From Dysgonomonas sp. PF1-14 (GTDB lineage Bacteria > Bacteroidota > Bacteroidia > Bacteroidales > Dysgonomonadaceae), in the NCBI RefSeq assembly GCF_029892965.1, contig NZ_JARXWN010000002.1, forward strand, positions 186,001 to 250,000: 64,000 bases of DNA, given 5' to 3'. Below are positions 1 to 8,891 of this stretch, piece by piece. Under the pieces are notes generated by a model. The model saw nothing but the letters and a program-made list of their open reading frames with translations, was not told where the DNA came from and ran no database searches. Position 1 is the stretch's first letter. Every line of letters starts with the position of its first letter. Made by a program: the position numbers and the translations under genes.

Positions 1-23
1 TGTGAAAATAGTGGTATAAAATA

Positions 24-983
24 TTATTGAAGATGTATATTTCTTTCTTTCAGAACCTTTATCATGTCGGCAGTCATCTTTTCCAGATCGTACTCCGGGC
101 TCCAGCCCCATTCCTGACGGGCACAGGTATCGTCCAATGAATTAGGCCACGAATCGGCTATCGCCTGTTTCAGCGGGTCTACATCATATTCCATAACAAA
201 GTCAGGATAGTGCTTTTTGATAGCACTATACAGCATTTCGGGATCGAAGCTCATAGCTGCTATGTTGAACGAATTGCGGTGTATAAGTTTGTCTGGATTA
301 GCTTCCATAATGTTGATGGCCGCATTCAGTGCATCGGGCATATACATCATGTCCATGAAAGTGCCGGCCTTTAGCGGGCAGACGAATTTTTCTTCCTTCA
401 CAGCATTGTAATATATTTCCACAGCATAGTCGGTCGTACCGCCACCGGGATGTGTCAGATTGGATATAATTCCCGGAAAACGTACCGAGCGTGTATCAAC
501 CTTCCAGCGGGTGTAATAGTAGTCACTGAGAAGTTCGCCCATTACTTTCGTAATACCATAGACTGTATTCGGTCGTTGTACGGTATCCTGAGGGGTCTTG
601 TCTTTTGGCGTATCAGGCCCGAAGGCACCTATCGAACTTGGTGTGAATACAGCACAATTGAAATCGCGGGCTACATCCAGGCAGTTCATCAGGCTGCCTA
701 CACCTACTTCCCAACCCAATTTTGGGTTTTTCTCTGCCGTTGCCGATAATATAGCAGCCAGATTGTAAATCGTATCTATATTGTATTTCTTTACCGCATC
801 TGCTATCTGCTGTGCATCGGTAGCATCTATTTCTACAGTAGGCCCCCAATCGAAAAATCCTTCAGGATAGGGAGGTTTGTAATATCCGCAGATTACATTG
901 CTGTCGCCGTATATTGAGCGCAGCCTGATACTTAATTCCGAGCCTATCTGGCCGGTACTACCTACAATAAGAATGTTTTTCAT
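24..983 (-). CDS. tdh: L-threonine 3-dehydrogenase, SDR/epimerase-like type
   Basis: This 319-residue extended short-chain dehydrogenase carries the NAD-binding GxxGxxG at residues 8-14, the TPSS stretch near 114-118 that supplies the catalytic Ser, and YGITK (142-146) with the catalytic Tyr and Lys. Similarity of the whole protein to UDP-sugar epimerases, together with its position 15 bp downstream of kbl, fits the epimerase-like threonine dehydrogenases of Bacteroidetes. These oxidise L-threonine to 2-amino-3-ketobutyrate in the cytoplasm, and Kbl then cleaves the product to glycine and acetyl-CoA. Alone it could be read as a generic nucleotide-sugar epimerase; the kbl partner decides the call. 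The ATG start places the nucleotide-binding motif at the usual distance from the N terminus. Confidence 0.87.
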   Translation of the reverse strand: MKNILIVGSTGQIGSELSIRLRSIYGDSNVICGYYKPPYPEGFFDWGPTVEIDATDAQQIADAVKKYNIDTIYNLAAILSATAEKNPKLGWEVGVGSLMNCLDVARDFNCAVFTPSSIGAFGPDTPKDKTPQDTVQRPNTVYGITKVMGELLSDYYYTRWKVDTRSVRFPGIISNLTHPGGGTTDYAVEIYYNAVKEEKFVCPLKAGTFMDMMYMPDALNAAINIMEANPDKLIHRNSFNIAAMSFDPEMLYSAIKKHYPDFVMEYDVDPLKQAIADSWPNSLDDTCARQEWGWSPEYDLEKMTADMIKVLKERNIHLQ

Positions 984-998
984 ACGATGACTATATTG

Positions 999-2195
999 TT
1001 ATTTTATTACGCCTAATTCTTTTCCTATTTTTATAAAGGCAGCGATACATTTATCCAGATGTGCTTTTTCATGTCCTGCCGATATCTGAACACGTATGCG
1101 GGCAAGTTCTTTAGGTACTACCGGATAATAGAATCCTGTAACGTAAATACCTTCATCTAATAGCTTAGAAGCCATATCCTGCGACAGCTTCGCATCGTAG
1201 AGCATAACGGCACATATAGACGACTGCGTAGGCTTGATGTCGAATCCGGCAGCTTTCATTTTTTCCACGAAGTAGTCGGTATTGCTATGCAGCTTGTCTT
1301 GCAACTCGTTGCTGCGTTCCATCATTTCAAACATCTTTATGCCTGCGCCGGCTATAGACGGTGGTATAGAGTTCGAAAACAGGTAAGGGCGCGAGCGCTG
1401 GCGCAACATATCTATTATTTCTTTCTTTCCGGTAGTGAATCCTCCGATAGCTCCACCGAACGATTTGCCCAGTGTGCCGGTAATGATCTCAACTTGTCCT
1501 TTCAAGTTGAATAGTTCGGTAGTTCCGCGTCCTGTTTTGCCAACTACTCCGGCAGAGTGCGATTCGTCTACCATTATCATGGCATCGTATTTCTGAGCCA
1601 GTTCGTATATCTTATCCAGCGGCGCTACATTGCCATCCATAGAGAATACTCCGTCGGTAACGATTATGCGGAAGCGTTGTTCCTGAGCTGCTTGCAGTTG
1701 CTTTTCCAAATCGGCCATATCTGCATTTGCATAACGGTAACGCACTGCTTTGCAGAGACGTACGCCGTCTATAATAGAGGCATGGTTAAGCGAATCGGAG
1801 ATAATAGCATCCTGATCGGTCAGCAGGGGCTCGAACACACCACCGTTAGCATCGAAGCAGGCAGCATACAGTATAGTATCTTCTGTGCCGAAGAACTTTG
1901 CGATAGCAGCCTCCAGTTGCTTGTGCAGGTCTTGTGTCCCACAGATGAAACGTACCGACGACATACCGAATCCGCGCGAATCCATCGCCTGTTTCGCAGC
2001 TTCTATCAGTTCCTTACTGTCCGATAATCCCAGATAGTTGTTGGCGCAGAAGTTCAATACTTCTTGTCCGGTACTCACACGTATTTCTGCCCCCTGAGGA
2101 GAAGTTATAATACGTTCATTTTTGTACAATCCTGCCGATTTTATATCAGCAAGCTCGTTTTGCAGATGTTTTTGAAAGCTGGAATATGTATTCAT
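999..2195 (-). CDS. kbl: Glycine C-acetyltransferase (2-amino-3-ketobutyrate CoA ligase)
   Basis: A 398-residue fold-type I PLP enzyme of the alpha-oxoamine synthase family, full length for Kbl. Visible motifs are NNYLGL (52-57), SLNHAS with the ring-stacking His138, VDESHS with Asp210, and TGTLGKSFGG with the PLP-binding Lys244. It converts 2-amino-3-ketobutyrate and CoA to glycine and acetyl-CoA. I start it at the ATG at 2195; the frame stays open 12 codons further upstream, but that stretch does not look like Kbl and the family N terminus fits the shorter form. It is first in a two-gene threonine degradation operon with tdh. A TAnnTTTG-like box (plus-strand TAAAGGTA, about 2212-2219) lies just upstream. 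Confidence 0.94.
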   Translation of the reverse strand: MNTYSSFQKHLQNELADIKSAGLYKNERIITSPQGAEIRVSTGQEVLNFCANNYLGLSDSKELIEAAKQAMDSRGFGMSSVRFICGTQDLHKQLEAAIAKFFGTEDTILYAACFDANGGVFEPLLTDQDAIISDSLNHASIIDGVRLCKAVRYRYANADMADLEKQLQAAQEQRFRIIVTDGVFSMDGNVAPLDKIYELAQKYDAMIMVDESHSAGVVGKTGRGTTELFNLKGQVEIITGTLGKSFGGAIGGFTTGKKEIIDMLRQRSRPYLFSNSIPPSIAGAGIKMFEMMERSNELQDKLHSNTDYFVEKMKAAGFDIKPTQSSICAVMLYDAKLSQDMASKLLDEGIYVTGFYYPVVPKELARIRVQISAGHEKAHLDKCIAAFIKIGKELGVIK

Positions 2196-2384
2196 AGTCA
2201 AAATTTTGATGTAAAGGTAGCAAAAAGTCAATACATATATTGAGTGAAATTATGAAATATTTTCCCGTTAACAAAGAATGTGAATAAATCATATAACAAT
2301 ATAATGAGTGACCACATAAAATAATAAAAATATCTATCTTTAGCAGTCCAATATAATATACGATCGAAAAATGTAAATGTAATC

Positions 2385-3425
2385 ATGAAACACGTATTAT
2401 TTTTGTTTATTCTGTCATTTTTTTTGCTAAATATGACTACAACACATACTCAGTCCGATAAAGCAGCATCACTTGTCCTCGATAATTATGCTGTTCCTAT
2501 CGAAAAAAAAGGAATCCGTATAGGTAAAGTGATAAACCCTACAGGTGAAAAACTGTCGATGGAATCTGATAGTTCCGGTTTATTTGTTCTGGATAGAGAT
2601 GGCTATATAAGTCTGAAAAAAAATGCCATGCTGACCGATGCTTCACCTCAGAGCTACGAAATAGTATTGAAGAGCGGAACTCTAAAGAAAGCTTTCGAAC
2701 TGGTCAAAGATAACTTTATCCGCAATAAAGTGATTGCCCATCGCGGTGCATGGAAAAATCAGGATGCAAGCCAAAATTCGCTGAAAGCGCTGGACAAAGC
2801 TATCGAAATAGGCTGTGAAGCTTCGGAGTTCGATGTATGGCTTTCGGCAGATAATGAGGTGGTGCTTTCTCACGATCCTGTAATAGGTGGCAAAAAAGTG
2901 GAAGAAACCACAGCAAAGGAGTTGTACACAATACCATTGAAAGACGGTGATTATCTGCCAAGTCTGGTTCAATACATAGAGCGCATAAAAAAACAGAACA
3001 AAACCCGTCTGGTCTTGGAAGTGAAAGCATCACAACTGGGAGTGGAGCGGAGCAAAGCAGTGGCAGAGGCTTCGGTACGGATGGTACACGATATGAAGGC
3101 TCAGGCGTGGGTAGATTATATAACATTCAGCTTCGAGGCTGCCGAGCGCATACGAGAATTAGACCCGTCTGCAAAGATATTGTATCTGGAAGCCAATAAA
3201 ACGCTGGATGAAGTGAAGACGGCTGGGATGTCGGGAATAGACTATCATTACAGCAACTTTATTAAAGATGCAGGTCTGGCACAAAAAGCAAGAGATAAAG
3301 GTTTGCTGACAAATGCGTGGACGGTAAATAAAGAGGATGATTTGCGTAGTATGCTTGGTCAGGGCATAGATTATATAACTACAGATGAACCCGAACTGTT
3401 GCTGAATATACTCGGTTCGCGGTAA
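2385..3425 (+). CDS. Secreted glycerophosphodiester phosphodiesterase family protein
   Basis: 346 residues with an N-terminal signal peptide (hydrophobic run to about residue 20), an ~90-residue N-terminal extension, and then a GDPD TIM barrel. HRG (119-121), the E-x-D pair at Glu148 and Asp150, and His163 in SHDP are the metal and catalytic residues of the family. The Glu normally found in the P-E-N motif is replaced by Gln130, a change I believe is common in the Bacteroidetes branch. It probably hydrolyses glycerophosphodiesters in the periplasm to glycerol-3-phosphate and an alcohol. The gene stands alone, with a TATCTTTA promoter-like box at about 2335-2342 and a clear terminator after it. 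Confidence 0.88.
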   Translation: MKHVLFLFILSFFLLNMTTTHTQSDKAASLVLDNYAVPIEKKGIRIGKVINPTGEKLSMESDSSGLFVLDRDGYISLKKNAMLTDASPQSYEIVLKSGTLKKAFELVKDNFIRNKVIAHRGAWKNQDASQNSLKALDKAIEIGCEASEFDVWLSADNEVVLSHDPVIGGKKVEETTAKELYTIPLKDGDYLPSLVQYIERIKKQNKTRLVLEVKASQLGVERSKAVAEASVRMVHDMKAQAWVDYITFSFEAAERIRELDPSAKILYLEANKTLDEVKTAGMSGIDYHYSNFIKDAGLAQKARDKGLLTNAWTVNKEDDLRSMLGQGIDYITTDEPELLLNILGSR

Positions 3426-3453
3426 TACAGGCAGGGAGAAAAACAGATATATT

Positions 3454-3497
3454 AAAGGCTTTGGGACAGTAATGAGCTCAAAGCCTTTTATTTTTTT
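3454..3497 (+). terminator. Rho-independent terminator after the glycerophosphodiesterase gene
   Basis: AAAGGCTTTG (3454-3463) pairs with CAAAGCCTTT (3479-3488) across a 15-nt loop, and is followed by a T-rich tract to 3497. It lies about 30 bp after the stop codon. Confidence 0.85.
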
Positions 3498-3707
3498 CTG
3501 AAAAAATATAGTTGTTTATGGAATCCGGGAGGAAGAAGACTCTATATAGTGTACCCGCGAAAACGGGGACAAGCAGCTTCTGTAAAATAGGCTATTCCCC
3601 TTAGCCTCCCGAGCCTGATTAAAGATAATAAGAATCTCTCAAATCTTACTTATTACCTGCGATCGGGTTCGGTTGTTTTTTATTATAACAAGTTATAATT
3701 ATTTCAA
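3498..3707. other. Gene-free stretch with possible structured RNA
   Basis: About 210 bp lie between two convergent terminators with no plausible reading frame. Several short complementary pairs are present: CGGGAGG (3526-3532) with CCTCCCG (3605-3611), CCCG (3554-3557) with CGGG (3564-3567), AGGCTA (3589-3594) with TAGCCT (3602-3607), and AATAAG with CTTATT near 3627-3655. The first and third pairings share bases and exclude each other. It could be a small RNA or a decayed repeat; I recognise no family. Confidence 0.25.
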
Positions 3708-3735
3708 CAAAAAAAAGCCGGATATTTCCGGCTCT
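3708..3735 (-). terminator. Terminator of the minus-strand lipoprotein gene
   Basis: On the minus strand GCCGGAAATATCCGGC forms a tight hairpin followed directly by eight T residues. It sits just past the stop codon of the lipoprotein gene that ends at 3742. Confidence 0.88.
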
Positions 3736-3741
3736 ACTATA

Positions 3742-4647
3742 TTATTTTTGTGTCTTTTCGGCGTATGTGAAAGTGGTAATATAATCATCCGGAATAGTCT
3801 GGTTGTTGATTGTTCCCGATATTTTTACTTCCGAAACCAATTTGTATTCATCGAATGTATAAGCATAAGCTAACTCGGCGTATTGTTCCCCGCCTTTGGA
3901 GGCGACAACGCTCAGTACATTGTTTTTATTGCTTTTGCCTATATAGTCGGATATATATACCAGGTTTGTCACCAAAATACAACTTGCGCCTTTCAGGCTC
4001 TGAGTATTCAGAGGCATTTCGTAGGCATACTTGGTTACAGGCTCGTATTCTGTATCATCGTAGGTATAGGTATAGTTAACACCTTTAGATGTAGATATTT
4101 CCTTTATATTTCCATTCTCAATAACGTATTCCTCCTCATATCGAGACTGAGTATCACCTGCATGTGAATAACTTTGCATCAGAATGAGGTATCCGGCAGC
4201 ATCGTATGTAAAATGTACCGAATCGTTCTGTGACCGTTCTTTTGAAATTTCACCTTCGTTATTCGTTTCTTTGTATGTCACATGGCGCGAGTACATAGCA
4301 CGACCACCGGCATCAAGTTTCACAAGAATGCTGTCGTATATTATTGTCGAACCGCTTTCTCGGCTTTTAGAGTAAGATACGCATTTGTCCTTATCCAGCT
4401 TGTCTATTTTATACTCTTCACTTTGGGGAATTGCCAGCAAAGTCATTTGATACTCGTCATCATATGAAAATACGAGACTGTTACGGTCTATCAACCCAAA
4501 ACGCTTTTCCGGATAATTGACTTTCTCTACTATCCATGTTTTAGGTGGTTCCGCCTCCGGTTCGTGATAAAGCTTGAGTTCTTCCGAACAGGAGACCATC
4601 ATTGTCAACAATATTGCGCTAAGGTAAAAATGAGTCAGAAATTTCAT
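3742..4647 (-). CDS. Predicted lipoprotein of unknown function
   Basis: 301 residues. The N terminus is a typical lipoprotein signal with a lipobox ending at the Cys of MVSC (about residue 20), so the protein is probably anchored in the outer membrane or periplasm. The mature part is rich in Tyr, Thr and charged residues in alternating patterns such as YTYTYDD, like the beta-rich DUF4595-type lipoproteins of Bacteroidetes, but I cannot assign a family with certainty. It stands alone between a minus-strand TATCTTTG promoter box (4698-4705) and its own terminator, and diverges from the S9 peptidase gene. Confidence 0.75.
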   Translation of the reverse strand: MKFLTHFYLSAILLTMMVSCSEELKLYHEPEAEPPKTWIVEKVNYPEKRFGLIDRNSLVFSYDDEYQMTLLAIPQSEEYKIDKLDKDKCVSYSKSRESGSTIIYDSILVKLDAGGRAMYSRHVTYKETNNEGEISKERSQNDSVHFTYDAAGYLILMQSYSHAGDTQSRYEEEYVIENGNIKEISTSKGVNYTYTYDDTEYEPVTKYAYEMPLNTQSLKGASCILVTNLVYISDYIGKSNKNNVLSVVASKGGEQYAELAYAYTFDEYKLVSEVKISGTINNQTIPDDYITTFTYAEKTQK

Positions 4648-4697
4648 TTTGTTTGTTATGATAGGTTGAAATATATAAAAGGTGTTCTTGTTGGTGT

Positions 4698-4705
4698 CAA
4701 AGATA
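4698..4705 (-). promoter_or_regulatory. Bacteroidetes-type -7 box for the lipoprotein gene
   Basis: TATCTTTG on the minus strand matches the TAnnTTTG consensus exactly, about 50 bp before the start codon at 4647. I see no clear -33 element. Confidence 0.55.
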
Positions 4706-4802
4706 ATATATTATAGTAAAAAATAAAGTAAAAATGCTATAAAACATTATTGCTGCCATTTGTTTTTGCTTTTAGAGTGTTCATGCTCTGCTATATAATC
4801 CC

Positions 4803-4810
4803 TATCTTTG
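4803..4810 (+). promoter_or_regulatory. Bacteroidetes-type -7 box for the S9 peptidase gene
   Basis: TATCTTTG matches TAnnTTTG exactly and lies 48 bp before the ATG at 4859, implying a leader of roughly 40 nt. The -33 element is not obvious. Confidence 0.55.
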
Positions 4811-4858
4811 TTGTTGCAGCATCAAAATTGAATCTAATCTAAATAAAAACTATAGCGT

Positions 4859-7402
4859 ATGAAATTGCGAAGCCTTTTCCTTTTTTTGTGTTTAAGCGTT
4901 GTGATGGGATTATCCGCCCAGAAGAAACAAAAGTTATCCCAGATATATACTGTTGCCCCTGTTAAAGTATTTTCCCCTGTGTTGGTAGACTCAGCCAATC
5001 TTAAGGGAGAGAAATTTTCTGATGCAAATATATTGAAGATGAACCTGACAATTCCCGAGCAATCAGCTTTCGTCAGGCCCTTGAAGGCTGATACGGCAGG
5101 TTATTTCTATGCAGAAAAACCGGAAGAAGGCATGACTTTTCAGTTATTCTCCTTTTATGTGAATGCTGATAAATACGCTAAGGGCACGATTAAAGTAGTG
5201 TCGCCCTATATGCTCGAAATATATGTTGACAATAAACTTATAGCATCTAAGACTACCAAAGAAGATAACCTGCGTGCCGAAAAAGAAGCTTCGGCGGCAT
5301 TCGGTCCGTCATATCCGCTGAGCAGCCGCGTTGTAATCAAACTGCTGGCAGCTGCGGAAGACAAAGCTTCGGTTGCGCTGAAAGTTTTCATCGAGAATGA
5401 AAAATCGGATTCTACCACCTCTTTTACGACTGTAAATACAGACAAAAGATCTATAAACTTTACCGACATGTTACTGGGCAAACGCGTAACGGGTACAAAT
5501 ATGTCGCCTAACGGGCAGTATGCACTGGTATCGTACCGGAATACTTTCGGGGAGAAAAGCTCTTCTACCCGCGAACTTTATGATGTGCGTACAGGCAAAT
5601 CGGTACTGATCGATACGGACAACGGCAAAGGGCAACTGAACTGGATGCCTGTCAGTGAGAAATTGTATTATTTGTTCAAAACTGAAGGAGGTACTAATCT
5701 GATAACGATAGATCCTGCCACTTTGCAGGAAAATGTATTGGTGAAAAATATCCCGAACGAATCGTTTTATTTTTCTCCTGATGAAAAGACGTTGTTTTAC
5801 AGCAAACAGGAAAAAGGAGATGAGAATAAAAGTGACCTGCGCCTGTTGAAATCGCCCGAAGACCGTCAGGCAGGATATACCAACCGTTCATTTATTTACC
5901 GGTACGACATCAGATCGGGGCTGAGCCAGCAAATAACCTATGGTGCACACTCTACATGGCTCAACGACATCAGTGCTGATGGCAAACAGATACTCTTCTC
6001 TATATCGGACGAAACGGTGACTGAGCGTCCTTTCCGAAAATACTCGATGTTCAGGCTCGACCTGTCAACAATGAAAACTGATACATTGTGGAAAGGCGAA
6101 GGCTTTGCACACAGGGCAACCTTTTCGCCGGATGCGCGTAAGGTACTGATACAAGGATCGGGAGAGGCTTTCGGTGGTATAGGGCTGAATGTGGCAGACA
6201 GACAGATAGCCAATAGTTATAACGGGCTGGCATTTATAATGGATTTGTCTAGCAAAAAGGTAGAAGCTATAACGAAGAATTTCGATCCGAGTATAGATAA
6301 CGGATTCTGGAACAAAAAAGACGGGCTGATCTATTTTACAACTACCGATAAGGATTATGTGAATATATACAGTTATAACCCGTCAAATAAATCGTTTATC
6401 AAACTGCCACTCAGTGAAGAAGTGGTACGTTCGTTCTCTACAGCCGATAATGCAACTACAGCCGTATATCATGGGGTAAGTACATCCAATTCTACGAGAG
6501 CATATATCTATGATATCAGTAGCAAAAAATCGACAATGATAGCCGATCCCTACAATGAAAGGTTGTCGCAAATGACTCTGGGCAAGATGGAAGACTGGAA
6601 CTTTACCAATACAGACGGGGTAGAGATTTGCGGACGTAGCTATCTACCGCCTAATTTTGATGCGTCAAAGAAATATCCGCTTATTGTATATTATTATGGT
6701 GGTACCAGCCCTACAGCGCGTACATTGGAAGGTCCTTATCCCCCGCATGTGTTTGCATCGCAGGGCTATGTGGTATATGTAGTACAACCGAGCGGAGCAA
6801 CAGGCTACGGGCAGAAGTTTGCCGCCCTGCACGTAAATGCGTGGGGCAAGCGTACAGCCGAAGATATTATAGAGGGTACACAGCAGTTTCTGAAAGCCCA
6901 TCCGTATGTAGACAGCAAGAAGATAGGCTGTATTGGGGCTTCTTATGGTGGATTTATGACTATGTACTTGCAAACCCGTACCGATATGTTTGCAGCAGCA
7001 GTGTCGCATGCAGGTATCAGTTCTATCAGCAGCTACTGGGGTGAAGGTTACTGGGGTTATACTTACAGTTCGGGTGCAAGTGCACACAGCTATCCTTGGA
7101 ATAATCCCGATCTGTATGTGAAGCAAAGCCCGCTTTTCAGTGCAGATAAGATTAATACGCCGATACTGTTTACACATGGTACAGTCGATACCAATGTGCC
7201 AATAGGAGAGAGCATACAAATGTACACCGCCCTAAAGATATTGGGCAAGCCTGCCGAGTTTATACAGGTGAAAGACGAAAATCATGGTGTGATGAACTAC
7301 AAGCGGCGTGTAGAATGGAATAATTCCATTATGGCATGGTTTTCTAAATGGCTGAAAGATGATGGTAGTTGGTGGAAGGCTTTGTATCCGGATAATAAAT
7401 AA
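4859..7402 (+). CDS. Secreted S9 family serine peptidase (prolyl oligopeptidase/DPP-like)
   Basis: 847 residues with a signal peptide (cleavage near residues 20-21, before QKKQ), a long beta-propeller-like middle, and a C-terminal alpha/beta hydrolase domain. The catalytic triad is visible: Ser695 in GASYGG, Asp777 in HGTVDTN, and His809 in DENHG. The order and spacing are those of the S9 family (dipeptidyl peptidase IV, acylaminoacyl peptidase). It probably cleaves di- or oligopeptides from peptides in the periplasm, supporting amino acid uptake. The first ~190 residues precede the propeller and are not typical of small S9 enzymes. The gene stands alone behind its own promoter box. Confidence 0.9.
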   Translation: MKLRSLFLFLCLSVVMGLSAQKKQKLSQIYTVAPVKVFSPVLVDSANLKGEKFSDANILKMNLTIPEQSAFVRPLKADTAGYFYAEKPEEGMTFQLFSFYVNADKYAKGTIKVVSPYMLEIYVDNKLIASKTTKEDNLRAEKEASAAFGPSYPLSSRVVIKLLAAAEDKASVALKVFIENEKSDSTTSFTTVNTDKRSINFTDMLLGKRVTGTNMSPNGQYALVSYRNTFGEKSSSTRELYDVRTGKSVLIDTDNGKGQLNWMPVSEKLYYLFKTEGGTNLITIDPATLQENVLVKNIPNESFYFSPDEKTLFYSKQEKGDENKSDLRLLKSPEDRQAGYTNRSFIYRYDIRSGLSQQITYGAHSTWLNDISADGKQILFSISDETVTERPFRKYSMFRLDLSTMKTDTLWKGEGFAHRATFSPDARKVLIQGSGEAFGGIGLNVADRQIANSYNGLAFIMDLSSKKVEAITKNFDPSIDNGFWNKKDGLIYFTTTDKDYVNIYSYNPSNKSFIKLPLSEEVVRSFSTADNATTAVYHGVSTSNSTRAYIYDISSKKSTMIADPYNERLSQMTLGKMEDWNFTNTDGVEICGRSYLPPNFDASKKYPLIVYYYGGTSPTARTLEGPYPPHVFASQGYVVYVVQPSGATGYGQKFAALHVNAWGKRTAEDIIEGTQQFLKAHPYVDSKKIGCIGASYGGFMTMYLQTRTDMFAAAVSHAGISSISSYWGEGYWGYTYSSGASAHSYPWNNPDLYVKQSPLFSADKINTPILFTHGTVDTNVPIGESIQMYTALKILGKPAEFIQVKDENHGVMNYKRRVEWNNSIMAWFSKWLKDDGSWWKALYPDNK

Positions 7403-7436
7403 TGTCAAGCAGTATTTGAGATTTGCAAAACAAACA

Positions 7437-7463
7437 AGCTCCGGACAATAATTGTTCGGAGCT
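7437..7463. terminator. Hairpin after the S9 peptidase gene, possible terminator
   Basis: AGCTCCGGACAAT and ATTGTTCGGAGCT form a near-perfect 13-bp palindrome 35 bp after the stop codon. No T tract follows on the plus strand, so termination is not certain. Confidence 0.4.
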
Positions 7464-7523
7464 CGCTCTTATGAAAACTATTATTAAATGTGCCTTTGCA
7501 GGAAAATCAGTTATTCACTAAAC

Positions 7524-8093
7524 CTATCCTTCCAGCAACTCCTCATACAAAGTACGTAATCGTTCGCGAAGATGCAATACAGCATACCGCTTTCTCGATA
7601 TCAGCGTATTGACAGGAATGTCCATCGTTTCGGCAATCTCCTTGAACGAAAAACCTTCCATTTCGGTCAGATCGAACACCTCGCGCTGTTCGGGCGGTAG
7701 TTCCGACAAGGCCGCTTCCAGTTCGTCCCACACCAGCGTACGCAGATACTCCGTTTCGGGAGAGGCGTCCTCATCCATCAGCAGGCTTGTCACCTCCGAC
7801 AGAAACAGTTCGTCATCATCCTGTGTCTTCACATAAGGCATCTCTACCTCACGGTGCTTACGGCTGCGGTCTATAATCTGGTTATTGGCAACCGAATACA
7901 GCCATGCGGAAACCTGTTCGATAGGTTTTTCTATCAGGTCGATCTTGGATAGCTGGTAGAAAACATTCTGTAAGATGTCTTCCCCGTCTTCCTTCGACAT
8001 AACCCGCTTGGCTATGTAGTTCTTCAGTTGCGACCGGTATTTTTTGAATATGTCCGAAACGCTCTGCTGTTCTTTTGGCAGATCAGCCGTCAT
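7524..8093 (-). CDS. ECF-type RNA polymerase sigma factor
   Basis: With the start at 8093 the protein has 189 residues. Region 2 includes the DGEDILQNVFYQL segment that contacts the -10 element and core polymerase. An acidic linker follows, then region 4 (LPPEQREVFDLTEMEGFSFKEIA) with the helix-turn-helix for the -35 element. The frame is open to 8165 with Met codons also at 8114, but only the shortest form limits overlap with the preceding gene (stop at 8083) to 11 bp. Neighbours upstream are two small membrane proteins rather than a classic anti-sigma factor. The 139-residue one could anchor or regulate the sigma factor, but this is inference. Confidence 0.88.
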   Translation of the reverse strand: MTADLPKEQQSVSDIFKKYRSQLKNYIAKRVMSKEDGEDILQNVFYQLSKIDLIEKPIEQVSAWLYSVANNQIIDRSRKHREVEMPYVKTQDDDELFLSEVTSLLMDEDASPETEYLRTLVWDELEAALSELPPEQREVFDLTEMEGFSFKEIAETMDIPVNTLISRKRYAVLHLRERLRTLYEELLEG

Positions 8094-8502
8094 ATTCAGC
8101 ACTTCTTCTGTCATCACTTCTGTTATCTTGCGGAGTCTCTTCTCTTCCGCATGGTCCGTCACCAAAACCGTGATATCTCATATGCTTACGCATATATTCC
8201 CTGCGTTCTTCCTTCGTCATGTCTTTCATCTGATCTCTCAGTATGTGCCATTGGCGAAATTCTTCGCGCTTTTGCTTAAAATGGTGTCTTTTACCTCCAA
8301 ACCTGCCGAATCGCCCGAAGCCTCCGAGCAGCAGACGGCTCAGTATCATCAGCCCGGCAGCCTGCCAGTAATTTATGGTTGTCCATCCTATAATAGATGG
8401 TATAAGTGCATTCCACAAAAGCATTACAATAGCTATGGCAGCAGCAAAGACTGCTATAAAAATGAAAATGCCTACAATCTTTTTTCTCTTGAAATCTTTC
8501 AT
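8083..8502 (-). CDS. Small membrane protein of unknown function upstream of the ECF sigma gene
   Basis: 139 residues with two hydrophobic segments (about 8-30 and 36-60). A Gly/Phe/Arg-rich turn (GGFGRFGRFGG) and a basic-acidic helix with QMKDMTKEERREYMRKHMRYHG follow. The C-terminal half resembles the short helical tails of periplasmic metal-sensor-like proteins such as CpxP/CnrX relatives only vaguely. Overlap with the sigma gene shows co-expression and suggests it modulates that factor, perhaps as an atypical membrane anti-sigma. I do not recognise the family. Confidence 0.7.
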   Translation of the reverse strand: MKDFKRKKIVGIFIFIAVFAAAIAIVMLLWNALIPSIIGWTTINYWQAAGLMILSRLLLGGFGRFGRFGGKRHHFKQKREEFRQWHILRDQMKDMTKEERREYMRKHMRYHGFGDGPCGREETPQDNRSDDRRSAEYDG

Positions 8503-8523
8503 ATTTATTTTGTTTTTATTCTG

Positions 8524-8664
8524 TTAATATAACGATATATTATCTCCTACCCAATAGAAAAGGTATATAATACTTGCTGCTATCAGCAATAAACTAACAA
8601 TGATCGTTGCCACAGGAATTATGTCTAATTCTTTCGTGACTTTTTCTATATTATTTTCTTCCAT
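8524..8664 (-). CDS. 46-residue single-pass membrane protein heading the sigma operon
   Basis: A short frame begins at the ATG at 8664 and ends with TAA at 8524. The product starts with a charged head (about 14 residues, MEENNIEKV...) and continues with one hydrophobic helix of about 23 residues (IIPVATIIVSLLLIAAS onward) ending in a YWVGDN tail. It lies 21 bp before the 139-residue membrane protein gene on the same strand and has no competing frame. Codon choice and the head-plus-helix layout look real, but the protein is small and unrecognised. It may be a small regulatory subunit of the sigma/membrane-protein module. Confidence 0.55.
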   Translation of the reverse strand: MEENNIEKVTKELDIIPVATIIVSLLLIAASIIYLFYWVGDNISLY

Positions 8665-8860
8665 GACGTTTATACTTGTTTATTTTCTTTAGATATATCC
8701 TTACTATTTATGACGAATGAGCGGAAAAGATATTTTAAATTTTCTACATTTTCTCAAATAAAAGACATAAACTACTATTTAACAAAATCTTACATGACAG
8801 ACAAATATTTCTATTAAACCATCTAACCCAAAACAATGTCTATATATAAATCAATATTCG

Positions 8861-8868
8861 TACTTTTG
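8861..8868 (+). promoter_or_regulatory. Bacteroidetes-type -7 box for the 8892 gene
   Basis: TACTTTTG matches TAnnTTTG exactly. It lies 23 bp before the ATG, so the predicted leader is short, about 15-17 nt. Confidence 0.55.
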
Positions 8869-8891
8869 AGGCCGGAGAAAACTATAAACAA

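Noticed and set aside
1557-2027. 156-residue open frame on the plus strand
   Set aside because: It is the antisense shadow of kbl, with no plausible protein character.
6665-7219. 184-residue open frame on the minus strand
   Set aside because: It lies wholly within the catalytic domain of the S9 peptidase and is rich in Cys, His and Tyr in the manner of antisense frames.
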